In this document: one piece after another, positions 18,803 through 27,308 of the stretch
How positions within the stretch are numbered: the stretch's first letter is position 1
How the letters are laid out: each line of letters begins with the position of its first letter
Origin: Clostridium omnivorum
GTDB taxonomy: Bacteria > Bacillota > Clostridia > Clostridiales > Clostridiaceae
Length of the DNA stretch: 64,000 bases
NCBI RefSeq assembly: GCF_026012015.1
Contig: NZ_BRXR01000001.1
Span: 124,001 to 188,000 of the forward strand
Reading direction: 5' to 3'
The notes under the pieces: model-generated
Database searches by the model: none
What the model saw: only the letters and a program-made list of their open reading frames with translations
Told to the model about the DNA's origin: nothing
Position numbers and translations under genes: made by a program

Positions 18803-19723
18803 CTACTTTCTCATCTTTGGATCTAAGGCATCTCTAAGCCCATCTCCAAACAAATTAAAAGCTACCATAGTAATACATATCGCTAGTGCAGGTATAAATA
18901 TCTGATAAGGATAGCTTCTATAGGTCGATAGTGCATCATTACAAAGTGTTCCTAGACTTGACATAGGTGATGCAACACCCAATCCAATAAAACTTAAGAA
19001 AGCTTCTGTAAATATTGCCTCTGGTATTGACAACGTCAATGTTACTACTATTTGACCCATACAGTTTGGAATTAGATGTCTTAAAATAATTCTTTTTTTA
19101 GATGCGCCTGAAGCTTTAGCAGCTAGCACAAATTCTTGTTCCTTAAGGGATAGCACTTGACCTCTAACTATTCTTGCCATGCCAACCCAATAAATAATTC
19201 CTAGTGTAATAAATACATTTATAAGCCCTTTTCCCAAAACCACCATTAGTAAGATAACGTATAACATCATAGGTACACTGTAAAGTACGTCAACTATACG
19301 CATCATAACGTTATCAACGTTGCCTCCGTAATAGCCTGCAACTCCGCCGTATATTACACCAATTGTAAGATTAATAAAAGCAGCCACTAACCCTACTGAC
19401 AAAGATATTCTTGCTCCATACATAACCCTAACAAAAATATCTCTTCCTAAATCATCAGTTCCAAACCAATGAATTTTATCTGGCCATTTATTAGCATTTA
19501 ATAGTTCATTAGTAGCGTAATCAAATTTAGATATAAACGGCCCAACTACTGCCATAACTAAAACTAATATAATAACTACCAAAGAAATCATTGCAACTTT
19601 ATTTTCTTTTAATCTCCTCTTAGCATCTTGCCAATAAGTTTCACTAGGTCTCACAATTTCATTTGCTTTTTTATCTTTGCCCTCTACAAAAGCAAAGTCT
19701 GTTTTATTATAAGAACCTTCCAT
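18803..19723 (-). CDS. oppC: Oligopeptide ABC transporter permease OppC
   Basis: This membrane permease has 306 residues. A cytoplasmic N-terminal segment (SETYWQDAKRRLKENK) precedes a first helix near residues 40-65. After an extracellular loop with HWFGTDDLGRDIFVRVMYG comes the five-helix transport domain. The coupling (EAA) loop reads EFVLAAKASGASKKRIILRH, contacting OppD and OppF. It ends GDGLRDALDPKMRK, typical of OppC and DppC. It lies 8 bp after oppB. Confidence 0.95.
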   Translation of the reverse strand: MEGSYNKTDFAFVEGKDKKANEIVRPSETYWQDAKRRLKENKVAMISLVVIILVLVMAVVGPFISKFDYATNELLNANKWPDKIHWFGTDDLGRDIFVRVMYGARISLSVGLVAAFINLTIGVIYGGVAGYYGGNVDNVMMRIVDVLYSVPMMLYVILLMVVLGKGLINVFITLGIIYWVGMARIVRGQVLSLKEQEFVLAAKASGASKKRIILRHLIPNCMGQIVVTLTLSIPEAIFTEAFLSFIGLGVASPMSSLGTLCNDALSTYRSYPYQIFIPALAICITMVAFNLFGDGLRDALDPKMRK

Positions 19724-19731
19724 TGTACTCC

Positions 19732-20652
19732 CTACCCTTCCAATTTTATTCTTGGATCTACTAAAGCATATAGAATATCAACTACTAAATTACAGATAAC
19801 CAAGAACAAGCTGTAAAATACAGTAACACCTAAAATAGCTGTATAATCTCTATTTCCTATGCTATCTACAAAGAATCTTCCAAGGCCAGGAATAGTAAAT
19901 ACTCTTTCAATAACAAAACTTCCAGTCAAAACCCCTGCTACCAACGGTCCTAAATAAGTTACTACAGGTAAAATTGCATTTTTCAAAGCATGCCTTAGAA
20001 TTACGCTTCCTTCAGAAAGTCCTTTAGACTTGGCAGTTCTTATGTAGTCCTGTCTTACTACATCAAGAAGACTTGACCTCACAATTCTTGAAATGAATGC
20101 CATAGAAAAACCAGATAGAGCAATTGCAGGAAGCACATAATGTCTTGGACTAGTTAGTCCAAATACCGGAAACCATCTTAACTTCTCAGCAAAGACATAT
20201 ATAAATAGGGTAGCAATTACAAAGCTCGGAATAGTAACCCCAAGGGTACTAAGAAGCATAGTTGCATTATCCTGCCATTTTCCCTGCCTAAGAGCGGCTA
20301 TTATTCCTAATACTAAACCTATTGTGAGCGCTAGAATTATTGCTACGGTACCTAATCTTGCAGAAACAGGAAAACCTCTATTTATAATATCATTAACACT
20401 AACTCCTCTCTGTTGAAAAGAGGGGCCTAAATCTAGCTTCGCTAGATTTTTAATATAATCTCCGTATTGCCACCATATAGGCTTATTTAGATTATATCTT
20501 TCTTCTATGTTCTTTTTCACCTCTGGAGGAAGAGGCTTTTCCCTATCAAAAGGTCCTCCTGGAATGGCATGGGAAAGTATAAAGGTTACAGTTACTACAA
20601 CCCACAAAGTTATTAAACTAGCTCCCAGCCTTTTGAGTATGTATTTAAGCAT
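19732..20652 (-). CDS. oppB: Oligopeptide ABC transporter permease OppB
   Basis: This is the first permease and the first gene of the downstream opp operon. It has an N-terminal helix (ASLITLWVVVTVTFILSHAIPG) and five further helices. The coupling loop reads DYIRTAKSKGLSEGSVILRHA, and it ends DILYALVDPRIKLEG. The 306-residue length is normal. A terminator separates it from oppF2 upstream, so it needs readthrough or its own promoter, which I could not pick out with confidence in 20653-20790. Confidence 0.95.
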   Translation of the reverse strand: MLKYILKRLGASLITLWVVVTVTFILSHAIPGGPFDREKPLPPEVKKNIEERYNLNKPIWWQYGDYIKNLAKLDLGPSFQQRGVSVNDIINRGFPVSARLGTVAIILALTIGLVLGIIAALRQGKWQDNATMLLSTLGVTIPSFVIATLFIYVFAEKLRWFPVFGLTSPRHYVLPAIALSGFSMAFISRIVRSSLLDVVRQDYIRTAKSKGLSEGSVILRHALKNAILPVVTYLGPLVAGVLTGSFVIERVFTIPGLGRFFVDSIGNRDYTAILGVTVFYSLFLVICNLVVDILYALVDPRIKLEG

Positions 20653-20793
20653 CTCACCAACTCCTTTTCTAATAGTAATAATTTATTTACATTCTGTTAA
20701 CATACTCATATATATGAATAAAAAAATTACTATATGCTAGGTTTCACACTTTATGAAATGTAAAATAGTTGTATCAAAGTTATTTCAAAAAAT

Positions 20794-20830
20794 AAAAAAA
20801 GACGGTGGGAGATAATTCTCCCAACCGTCT
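20794..20830 (-). terminator. Terminator after oppF2
   Basis: The minus strand forms an AGACGGTTGGGAGAA stem paired with TCTCCCACCGTCT (one bulge, short loop), followed by seven T residues. The stem begins within the oppF2 stop codon. It separates the two opp operons. Confidence 0.88.
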
Positions 20831-21785
20831 AGTAGAGATGACAAGCCACAAAATGTTCTTTTTCTACTTCCTTAAATACAGGTGACTGTTCGCTGCAAAT
20901 AGGTTTTGCATATTTACATCTAGCCGCAAATCTACATCCTGGTTTAGGATTGATAGGACTAGGAACTTCACCTTCCAGCATGATTCTTTGTCTATTCTTT
21001 TCCACTTCTGGATCTGGAATAGGAATCGCTGAAAGTAGCGCCTGTGTATAAGGATGTAAAGGTTTAGAATATAAATCGTGGCTGCTTGCTAACTCAACCA
21101 TAGTGCCCAAATACATAACTCCAACTCTATCAGAGATATGCTTAACCATTGAAAGGTCATGGGCAATAAATAAGTAGGTTAATCCAAGTTCCCTTTGAAG
21201 TTTAATCAAAAGGTTAACTACTTGAGCTTGAATAGAAACGTCAAGTGCTGATATAGGTTCATCACAAACTATAAAATCAGGTTCGATAGCTAGTGCTCTT
21301 GCTATACCTATTCTTTGTCTTTGTCCTCCAGAAAACTCATGAGGAAATCTGGAAGCATGTTCTTTGTTAAGTCCAACAAGCTCTAGTAGCTTAAATATTC
21401 TATCAGTTCTTTCTTGTCCTTTATGCAAATTGTGTATATCAATACCTTCTCCAATTATATCTCCAACTGTCATTCTAGGATTTAAGGATGCATAAGGATC
21501 CTGGAATATAATTTGAGCTCTTCTTGCAAATTTTTTCTTATCATGCTTGTTTAAGCTATGAATTTCTACTCCATCAAAAGTTACTGTACCACCAGTTGCA
21601 GAATATAATCCCATAACTGTTCTTCCGCAAGTAGTCTTACCGCAGCCTGATTCACCAACAAGGCCTAAAGTTTCTCCTTTTTTTATATCAAAACTTACAT
21701 CATCAACTGCTTTTAGTACAGCATCTTTTCCTACTTTAAAATACTTTTTAAGATTTCTAACTTCAATTAAATTTTCGCTAGCCAT
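20829..21785 (-). CDS. oppF: Oligopeptide ABC transporter ATPase OppF (second set)
   Basis: This is the ATPase of the upstream Opp operon. Motifs are Walker [15 protein letters not shown]-loop [14 protein letters not shown], signature [15 protein letters not shown] and Walker [13 protein letters not shown]. The C-terminal extension has GCRFAARCKYAKPIC and ACHLY. It is clearly related to the other OppF in this window (long identical stretches around the motifs), consistent with an operon duplication. Its ATG overlaps the oppD2 stop region, and an AGGTG site precedes it. Confidence 0.95.
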   Translation of the reverse strand: MASENLIEVRNLKKYFKVGKDAVLKAVDDVSFDIKKGETLGLVGESGCGKTTCGRTVMGLYSATGGTVTFDGVEIHSLNKHDKKKFARRAQIIFQDPYASLNPRMTVGDIIGEGIDIHNLHKGQERTDRIFKLLELVGLNKEHASRFPHEFSGGQRQRIGIARALAIEPDFIVCDEPISALDVSIQAQVVNLLIKLQRELGLTYLFIAHDLSMVKHISDRVGVMYLGTMVELASSHDLYSKPLHPYTQALLSAIPIPDPEVEKNRQRIMLEGEVPSPINPKPGCRFAARCKYAKPICSEQSPVFKEVEKEHFVACHLY

Positions 21786-22804
21786 TATTTTGCACCTCCA
21801 ATGCCTTCTGGTAACTCAACCTTTGGTGCCAGTGGATGCTTTAACCAACATTGAACTTCATGACTATCACTCAATTTAGTTACCTCTGGCATAGCCTCTT
21901 TACAAATAGGCATAGCATAATCACATCTTGAAGCAAATGGACATCCAACAGGAGGCTTTAACAAGTCTGGTGGCGTACCTTTAATTGAATACAATTCATG
22001 TTTATGGCCAGTATCCAATCTAGGAACGGACTTTAATAGTGCCCAAGTATATGGATGTTGAGGATTATAGAATATTTCATCTGTAGTTCCTCTTTCAATA
22101 ATCATACCAGCATACATAACTTGTATTCTATGAGCAACGTCAGCAACAACTCCAAGGTCATGAGTTATAAGTATTACTGCAGTACCTAATTTTTCTTGAA
22201 GGTCAGCTATTAGCTCCATTATTTGAGCTTGAATAGTAACATCAAGTGCTGTTGTAGGCTCATCTGCTATAAGAATCTTAGGGTTACATGCTAGCGCTAT
22301 AGCTACCATAGCTCTTTGTCTCATACCACCTGAAAATTCATGTGGATACTGATTAATTCTTTTATCTGCATTAGGAATATTAACAAGCTGAAGCATTTTA
22401 ACTGCTTCCTTTAAAGCTTCTTGCTTATTCATTCCTCTGTGAATTACTAAACTTTCTGCAATTTGCTTTCCAATGGTCATTGTTGGATTAAGAGAAGTCA
22501 TAGGGTCTTGGAATATCATACTAATATCCGCACCTCTTATTTCTCTTAACTCTTTTTCATCAAGTTTTGTTATATCTTTACCATCAAATAAAATTTGAGA
22601 TTCTTTTTTTATTTCTCCAGGAGGAGTTTGTATAAGTCTCATAATTGACTTAGCTGTAACTGATTTTCCACAACCTGATTCACCAACTACTGCTAATGTT
22701 TCACCTTTATTTAAATGAAAACTTACTCCTCTAACGGATTGAACTTCCCCAGCATAAGTATGATATGATACTCTTAAGTCTTTTACTTCTAAAATCTTTT
22801 CCAT
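21785..22804 (-). CDS. oppD: Oligopeptide ABC transporter ATPase OppD (second set)
   Basis: This ATPase partners OppF2. It has Walker A GESGCGKSVTAKS, Q-loop [15 protein letters not shown], signature SGGMRQRAMVAIALA, Walker [12 protein letters not shown] and H-loop [10 protein letters not shown]. The cysteine extension reads CPFASRCDYAMPIC. The 339-residue length is normal. It is 19 bp behind oppC2 and touches oppF2, so the genes are probably translated together. Confidence 0.95.
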   Translation of the reverse strand: MEKILEVKDLRVSYHTYAGEVQSVRGVSFHLNKGETLAVVGESGCGKSVTAKSIMRLIQTPPGEIKKESQILFDGKDITKLDEKELREIRGADISMIFQDPMTSLNPTMTIGKQIAESLVIHRGMNKQEALKEAVKMLQLVNIPNADKRINQYPHEFSGGMRQRAMVAIALACNPKILIADEPTTALDVTIQAQIMELIADLQEKLGTAVILITHDLGVVADVAHRIQVMYAGMIIERGTTDEIFYNPQHPYTWALLKSVPRLDTGHKHELYSIKGTPPDLLKPPVGCPFASRCDYAMPICKEAMPEVTKLSDSHEVQCWLKHPLAPKVELPEGIGGAK

Positions 22805-22823
22805 GATTTATCCTCCCCCACAA

Positions 22824-23744
22824 CTATTGACGTAATCTTGGATCTAGAGCGTCTCTTAATCCATCACCTAGTAAGTTAAATGATAACATTGTCAAACTGA
22901 TAAATAGTGCTGGGAAAAATAATTGATATGGATAGAACATTATATTTTGTTGTCCTGCAGAAGCTAAGGCACCCCAGCTTGTTTCTGGAGACTTAACTCC
23001 AAGCCCTATAAAGCTAAGCCAAGCTTCAGCAAATATATATTGAGGTACGTCAAATGTAATTGAAACAATCATAACTCCTATGGTATTTGGAATTAAGTGT
23101 CTCATTATTATTCTTGAAGGATTAGCTCCTAGTGCTTGAGCAGCTAAAACATATTCCTGCTCCTTTATTTGTAAGAGCTGTCCTCTAACAAGTCTTGCCA
23201 TTCCACACCAACCTTCAAATGCCAAAGCAATAATTACAGAGCCTATACCTGCATTTGGGAATAGTAAGGAAATCAAAATAACAACTATTAAGTATGGAAT
23301 ACTACCTAATATTTCTACAATTCTCATCATAATATCATCAACGAAGCCGCCAAAATATCCAGCAATACCACCATAGAGTACACCTATTGTAGTATCACAA
23401 AAAGCACCTACTAAACCAATTATCATGGAGATTCTTCCACCTCTCCATACTCTGGCAAACATGTCTCGACCTAAAAGATCTGTTCCAAACCAATGTGTTC
23501 CATTTGGGCTAGCATTAACCGCATTGGTATCTATAGCATCATAAGGAAACTTAGTTATAAACGGTCCTATTATTGTCATGATACCAATTAAAATTAATAT
23601 AATAAGTGAAGCTATCGCTACCTTATTTTGCTTTAATCTTCTCCAGGCATCTTGCCAATAGGTCATATTAGGTCTTAATATTTTTTCAGCATCAGAATTT
23701 TCACAACCAACTATCTGAAACTTATCTCTTGATAATTCTGCCAT
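22824..23744 (-). CDS. oppC: Oligopeptide ABC transporter permease OppC (second set)
   Basis: This permease has the cytoplasmic TYWQDAWRRLKQNK segment, first helix IASLIILILIGIMTIIGPFI, loop motif HWFGTDLLGRDMFARVWRGG and coupling loop EYVLAAQALGANPSRIIMRH. The C-terminus is GDGLRDALDPRLRQ. At 306 residues it is the same length as the other OppC. It sits 11 bp after oppB2, with a GGGGG ribosome binding site. Confidence 0.95.
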   Translation of the reverse strand: MAELSRDKFQIVGCENSDAEKILRPNMTYWQDAWRRLKQNKVAIASLIILILIGIMTIIGPFITKFPYDAIDTNAVNASPNGTHWFGTDLLGRDMFARVWRGGRISMIIGLVGAFCDTTIGVLYGGIAGYFGGFVDDIMMRIVEILGSIPYLIVVILISLLFPNAGIGSVIIALAFEGWCGMARLVRGQLLQIKEQEYVLAAQALGANPSRIIMRHLIPNTIGVMIVSITFDVPQYIFAEAWLSFIGLGVKSPETSWGALASAGQQNIMFYPYQLFFPALFISLTMLSFNLLGDGLRDALDPRLRQ

Positions 23745-23755
23745 CGCTTTACCCC

Positions 23756-24688
23756 CTATCTCTTTTCGCCTGTTATTCTAATTCTTGGATCAACTAAGCC
23801 GTAAACTATGTCAACAATTATTAGAGAAGATATATATAGGAAGGCAAAGAAAATAGTTTGTCCCATAATCATAGTAAAATCTCTATCATTAACACTGCCT
23901 ACAAAGAATTGTCCAAGTCCTGGTATTGCAAATATTGTTTCTATAACAAAGGCACCAGTGATAACACCTGCGATTTGAGGTCCTAAAATAGTAATAGCAG
24001 GTAATATAGCATTTCTAATTATATGCTTCCAAACCAAGGAAATATTAGAAACTCCCTTTGATCTAGCAGTTAATATATAGTCTTGTCCAATAACATCAAG
24101 ACAATTTGCTCTCATATATCTTGAATAAGTTGCTATTGAACCAAAACTTAATGCTATGGTAGGTAATATTGTATACTTGAATGAGCCCCAACCTGTTGTT
24201 GGCAACCATTCCAATTTTACAGTAAATCCGTATTGTAATAATGCAGCTATAACGAAACTAGGTATTGAAACACCTAACAGCGCTATAAAAATAACTAAAT
24301 AATCAGGCCATCTGCCTCTATTAAAGGCAGCTATAATTCCAAGAGTACATCCTATAACAAATCCCATAAATACACCCTGTAAGCCTAATCTTGCAGAAGC
24401 AGGAAAATATGTTGCTATACTTTCTTTAACATCTCTTCCTGGGTAAACCATAGATTGTCCAAGATCACCATGTAGAATATTAACTAAGTATGTTTTATAT
24501 TGTGTAGTTAAAGGTTGATTTAAACCATATTTTTCATAAAAGTTTATTCTTGCTTGCTCTGGCAGCTTTCTAGCTTGAGCTGTCAGTGGATCTCCAGGTA
24601 TTGAATGCATTAGTACAAATGTTACAGTTATTATTACCCAGAGAGTCAGTAACATATAGCCAATTCTCTTAGCTAAGAATTTTAGCAT
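23756..24688 (-). CDS. oppB: Oligopeptide ABC transporter permease OppB (second set)
   Basis: This permease has 310 residues and six predicted membrane helices. The first helix is MLLTLWVIITVTFVLMHSIPG, followed by the periplasmic-type loop with YGLNQPLTTQYKTYL. The coupling loop is DYILTARSKGVSNISLVWKH, and it ends IVYGLVDPRIRITGEKR. It is separated from oppA2 by a 79-bp gap that holds an 11-bp perfect hairpin, which may set a lower expression level for the permease than for the binding protein. Confidence 0.95.
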   Translation of the reverse strand: MLKFLAKRIGYMLLTLWVIITVTFVLMHSIPGDPLTAQARKLPEQARINFYEKYGLNQPLTTQYKTYLVNILHGDLGQSMVYPGRDVKESIATYFPASARLGLQGVFMGFVIGCTLGIIAAFNRGRWPDYLVIFIALLGVSIPSFVIAALLQYGFTVKLEWLPTTGWGSFKYTILPTIALSFGSIATYSRYMRANCLDVIGQDYILTARSKGVSNISLVWKHIIRNAILPAITILGPQIAGVITGAFVIETIFAIPGLGQFFVGSVNDRDFTMIMGQTIFFAFLYISSLIIVDIVYGLVDPRIRITGEKR

Positions 24689-24713
24689 TTGTCATCCCTC
24701 CAAAATATAAATG

Positions 24714-24741
24714 GTTGCAACAGGACTGTGCCTGTTGCAAC
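24714..24741 (-). terminator. oppA2-oppB2 intergenic hairpin
   Basis: A perfect 11-bp inverted repeat (GTTGCAACAGG, arms 24714-24724 and 24731-24741) with a six-base loop sits between oppA2 and oppB2. No T run follows on the minus strand, so partial attenuation or mRNA protection is more likely than full termination. This would let the binding protein be made in excess. Confidence 0.6.
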
Positions 24742-24767
24742 TAATTTGTATTTTTCTCTATATATTA

Positions 24768-26486
24768 TTATTTAGCTGGTCTTCCTTGAGTATATGCATA
24801 CTTGAACTCTTGCAATTGTCCAAAGTTAACAAACATTGCGTTCTTTACATACTTGTATTCATAATATGCATACTTTCTGTAAATTACTGGAGTAATAACT
24901 GATTGGTCAACTAAGAAGAACTTTTCAGCATCAGCAAATGCTTGAGTTCTAACCTTTGGATCTATTGAGTTAGAAGCTTTTTCTATGAATGCATCATAGT
25001 CTTTGCTTTCCCAACCAGTAGGAACCATGTTAGCACCAGTCATCCACATATCCATAAATGTCATTGGGTCATTGTAGTCAGCACCCCAAGCCATACCACC
25101 AAGTTGGTATTCCATCTTGTCAGTCATGTTTTGGAATATATTCCACTCAACATACTTAATAGTCATCTTAATGCCTAGAGCTTTTTGGTATGTTTGTTGA
25201 TAGTATTCAGAAATTTCTTTTGATTGAGCATCTGTACCTGATGATAAGTACTCAACAGATATCTTGCTAGGATCATCTCCTAAGCCAAGTTCTTTAAGAC
25301 CTTCTATAAATAGAGCTTTTGGATCTTTGTTTGCATCTGCAAGCTTCTTTATTGGTTCTTCAACCTTAGATCTGAATTCTTCTCCACCTATTAGAATTTC
25401 GTTTGGTACCCATCCATAAGCTGGTTTTCCAAGACCTTTGTAAAGAGTCTTAACTATATCTTCTCTGTTAAGTGCAAGTGAGAACGCCTGTCTTACCTTA
25501 ACATTACTGAATATGTTCTTTTGTCCATTGTATTCTGGCTTAGTGTTATAGAATTGGTATACGCTGGAACCATCAAATCCTTCAAGTTTAGTAAACTTGC
25601 CAGCTTGATCATACTTTTGCATCCACTCTGTTTTTCTTACACCACCGATATCAGTAGATCCATTATAAAGTTCTTTCATTCTAGCTTCTTCATCTTTTAT
25701 AATTTTGAAGTTAACTGTATTTAACTTAACATTCTTTGCATCCCAGTAATCAGCATTCTTTTCAAGAGTGAACTTGTTTTGGTGAACCCATTCTTTGATT
25801 TTGAATGGTCCGTTGAATACTAGAGTATTAGCTTCAGTACCATATTTATCTCCAGCTTTTTCAACTACATCTTGTCTTTGTGGTAAGTAAACTTTAAAGT
25901 TTGTAGTATCTAGGAAATATGCTGTTGGTTTAGCAAGTGTGATAACAAGAGTCTTGTCATCAGTAGCCTTAACTCCAACTGCATCTTTTAGTGCAGCTGC
26001 CTTTGCATCATCCTTAGCTGAGTTATACTCTTGTGCTCCCTTTATTGGATATAGGAAGAAAGCATATTGAGCAGCAGTTTTTGGATCCAATGTTCTCTTT
26101 ATGCTGTATTCATAATCCTTTGCGGATACAGCCTTTCCATCTGACCACTTCATATCTCTGATTTTGAATGTCCAAGTTAATCCATCATCAGATTTTGTCC
26201 AGCTTTCAGCTCCTGCTGGCTTTGTAACTTCTTTACCCTTATCATCTTTTTCAAGTCTAGTAAGGCCTTCAGTTACTTCTTGAAGAATTTGTGAAGAATA
26301 TAAATCCTTCGCCTTTGAAATATCAAGTGTTTGAGGTTCAGCTTTAAGGAACGCATTTACATATTGATCCTTGTCGATTTCAGTTTTGCTAGTATCAGAA
26401 GCAGCTTTTTTTCCGCAACCAGCTAAAACTGTTGTAGCTACTACTGCTGTTGCTAGCACTGTAGCCATTATCTTTTTGCTATTCAT
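24768..26486 (-). CDS. oppA: Oligopeptide ABC transporter substrate-binding lipoprotein (second set)
   Basis: This is the peptide-binding lipoprotein and first gene of the upstream opp operon. The lipobox is TVLAGC, with cysteine at residue 24. The 572-residue body is a family 5 solute-binding protein with KAEPQTLDISKAKD, AKDYEYSIKRTLDP and VRQAFSLALNREDIVKTLY. It is related to, but clearly diverged from, the OppA encoded at 15.1-16.7 kb, so the two may prefer different peptides. The ATG has GGGGG upstream. It is driven by a consensus promoter with a CodY-like box. Confidence 0.94.
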   Translation of the reverse strand: MNSKKIMATVLATAVVATTVLAGCGKKAASDTSKTEIDKDQYVNAFLKAEPQTLDISKAKDLYSSQILQEVTEGLTRLEKDDKGKEVTKPAGAESWTKSDDGLTWTFKIRDMKWSDGKAVSAKDYEYSIKRTLDPKTAAQYAFFLYPIKGAQEYNSAKDDAKAAALKDAVGVKATDDKTLVITLAKPTAYFLDTTNFKVYLPQRQDVVEKAGDKYGTEANTLVFNGPFKIKEWVHQNKFTLEKNADYWDAKNVKLNTVNFKIIKDEEARMKELYNGSTDIGGVRKTEWMQKYDQAGKFTKLEGFDGSSVYQFYNTKPEYNGQKNIFSNVKVRQAFSLALNREDIVKTLYKGLGKPAYGWVPNEILIGGEEFRSKVEEPIKKLADANKDPKALFIEGLKELGLGDDPSKISVEYLSSGTDAQSKEISEYYQQTYQKALGIKMTIKYVEWNIFQNMTDKMEYQLGGMAWGADYNDPMTFMDMWMTGANMVPTGWESKDYDAFIEKASNSIDPKVRTQAFADAEKFFLVDQSVITPVIYRKYAYYEYKYVKNAMFVNFGQLQEFKYAYTQGRPAK

Positions 26487-26612
26487 CTAAATTCCCCCTT
26501 TTATGTTTTTAATAAGTTTTTCACTTATTATATATATTAAGCAATCTTACGACTGCTCATATACGCTGATATGTATATAATAATTCAACTAAAAATTAAA
26601 AAATCCTTCTAA

Positions 26613-26627
26613 AATTAACAGAAAATT
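26613..26627 (-). promoter_or_regulatory. CodY-like box at the opp promoter
   Basis: The minus strand reads AATTTTCTGTTAATT, matching the CodY consensus AATTTTCWGAAAATT at 13 of 15 positions. It lies just past the predicted transcript start (about 26635), a place where binding would block RNA polymerase. CodY control of peptide permeases is known in Gram-positive bacteria. The region is very AT-rich, so chance similarity is possible. Confidence 0.45.
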
Positions 26628-26641
26628 TTAATTTTTATTTT

Positions 26642-26670
26642 ATTTTATAAATAGTTTGAATATTTGTCAA
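26642..26670 (-). promoter_or_regulatory. Sigma-A promoter of the upstream opp operon
   Basis: TTGACA (26670-26665), a 17-bp spacer and TAAAAT (26647-26642) on the minus strand. The transcript would carry a ~150-nt leader with a small AATAAGT/ACTTATT hairpin before the oppA2 ATG. Confidence 0.85.
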
Positions 26671-27120
26671 TATGTGAACATTTAAATATGTATTTTATTG
26701 CAATTGAACAACTATTTTCAATTTGAAATTTTAATAATGAATGTTCAGCAATATAGAATATTGCATGCAATATTACAAAATAGTTTCACTATTGAATTTG
26801 ATTCACTTCAAATTTTCATTTTTATCATATTATCATAGAATTATTTCCTTGTCAACGAAGGATTTCATGTTTTTTATATCCACCAGTCGAGTCTTTATAT
26901 TTCAAATATTCCAACCAATGAATTATTGCCTTCGTTTTTTTAGGAGTGTTAATATATTTTATTTTTCATAAATATATTTTATACACTATTAATTACATAA
27001 TACTTCCTTATTAATATAACTATAATCATAAAATAATATCCACAATAAATATGAAACATTATTTTATTAAAATTTCTATGATAATTGTATGTAATTTTTT
27101 TATCTTTAGTTATATAATAT
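26671..27120. other. AT-rich intergenic region between opp and asd
   Basis: No convincing gene lies here. It contains a perfect 18-bp palindrome (AATATTGCATGCAATATT, 26757-26774) about 90 bp upstream of the opp promoter and several long A/T runs. Near 27110-27120 a TATAAT-like box may belong to the asd promoter, although no good -35 box is spaced correctly. The only open frame (76 codons near 26741) lacks a ribosome binding site and coding character. Confidence 0.6.
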
Positions 27121-27129
27121 AGTAAAGAT

Positions 27130-27292
27130 TTTTTTGGAGGCTAAAGTCCCAAATGGATTTTTTCGGGGTTAAAGGTCTAAATGACCTTTAACGGGTAGTT
27201 TATCTAATGATAATTAGATAAACTACCCCAGAGACTTGCCTATGGGAACCGACATGAATAAGTTATCCAGTGTTTCCGAGGCCAAATAATTT
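27130..27292 (+). ncRNA. Structured leader element of asd, related to the atpD leader
   Basis: The 5' region of asd holds a series of strong hairpins. One has arms GTTAAAGGTC/GACCTTTAAC (27168-27192). The next is a perfect 16-bp stem (27193-27208 with 27213-27228, loop GATA). A third pairs GCCT and GGAAC with GTTTC and AGGC around 27238-27285. Blocks of this sequence recur in the same order before atpD: AAGGTC-TAAATG, CTTT-ACGGGTA, CTAATG, and GTTA-TC-GTGTTTC-GA. A first, degenerate copy of the opening block (AAGTCCCAAATGG) lies at 27144-27156. It is not a lysine riboswitch or T-box as far as I can see. It may be a structured RNA or an intergenic repeat. Confidence 0.5.
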
Positions 27293-27308
27293 TAAAGGAG
27301 GAATAAAT

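Noticed and set aside
26741-26971. 76-codon plus-strand frame in the opp-asd gap
   Set aside because: It has no ribosome binding site, a composition rich in F, Y, I and S typical of random AT-rich DNA, and no recognisable domain.
27130-27300. Lysine riboswitch or T-box before asd
   Set aside because: The L-box core and the GGTGGTACCGCG T-box sequence are both absent. The hairpins belong to a different arrangement.
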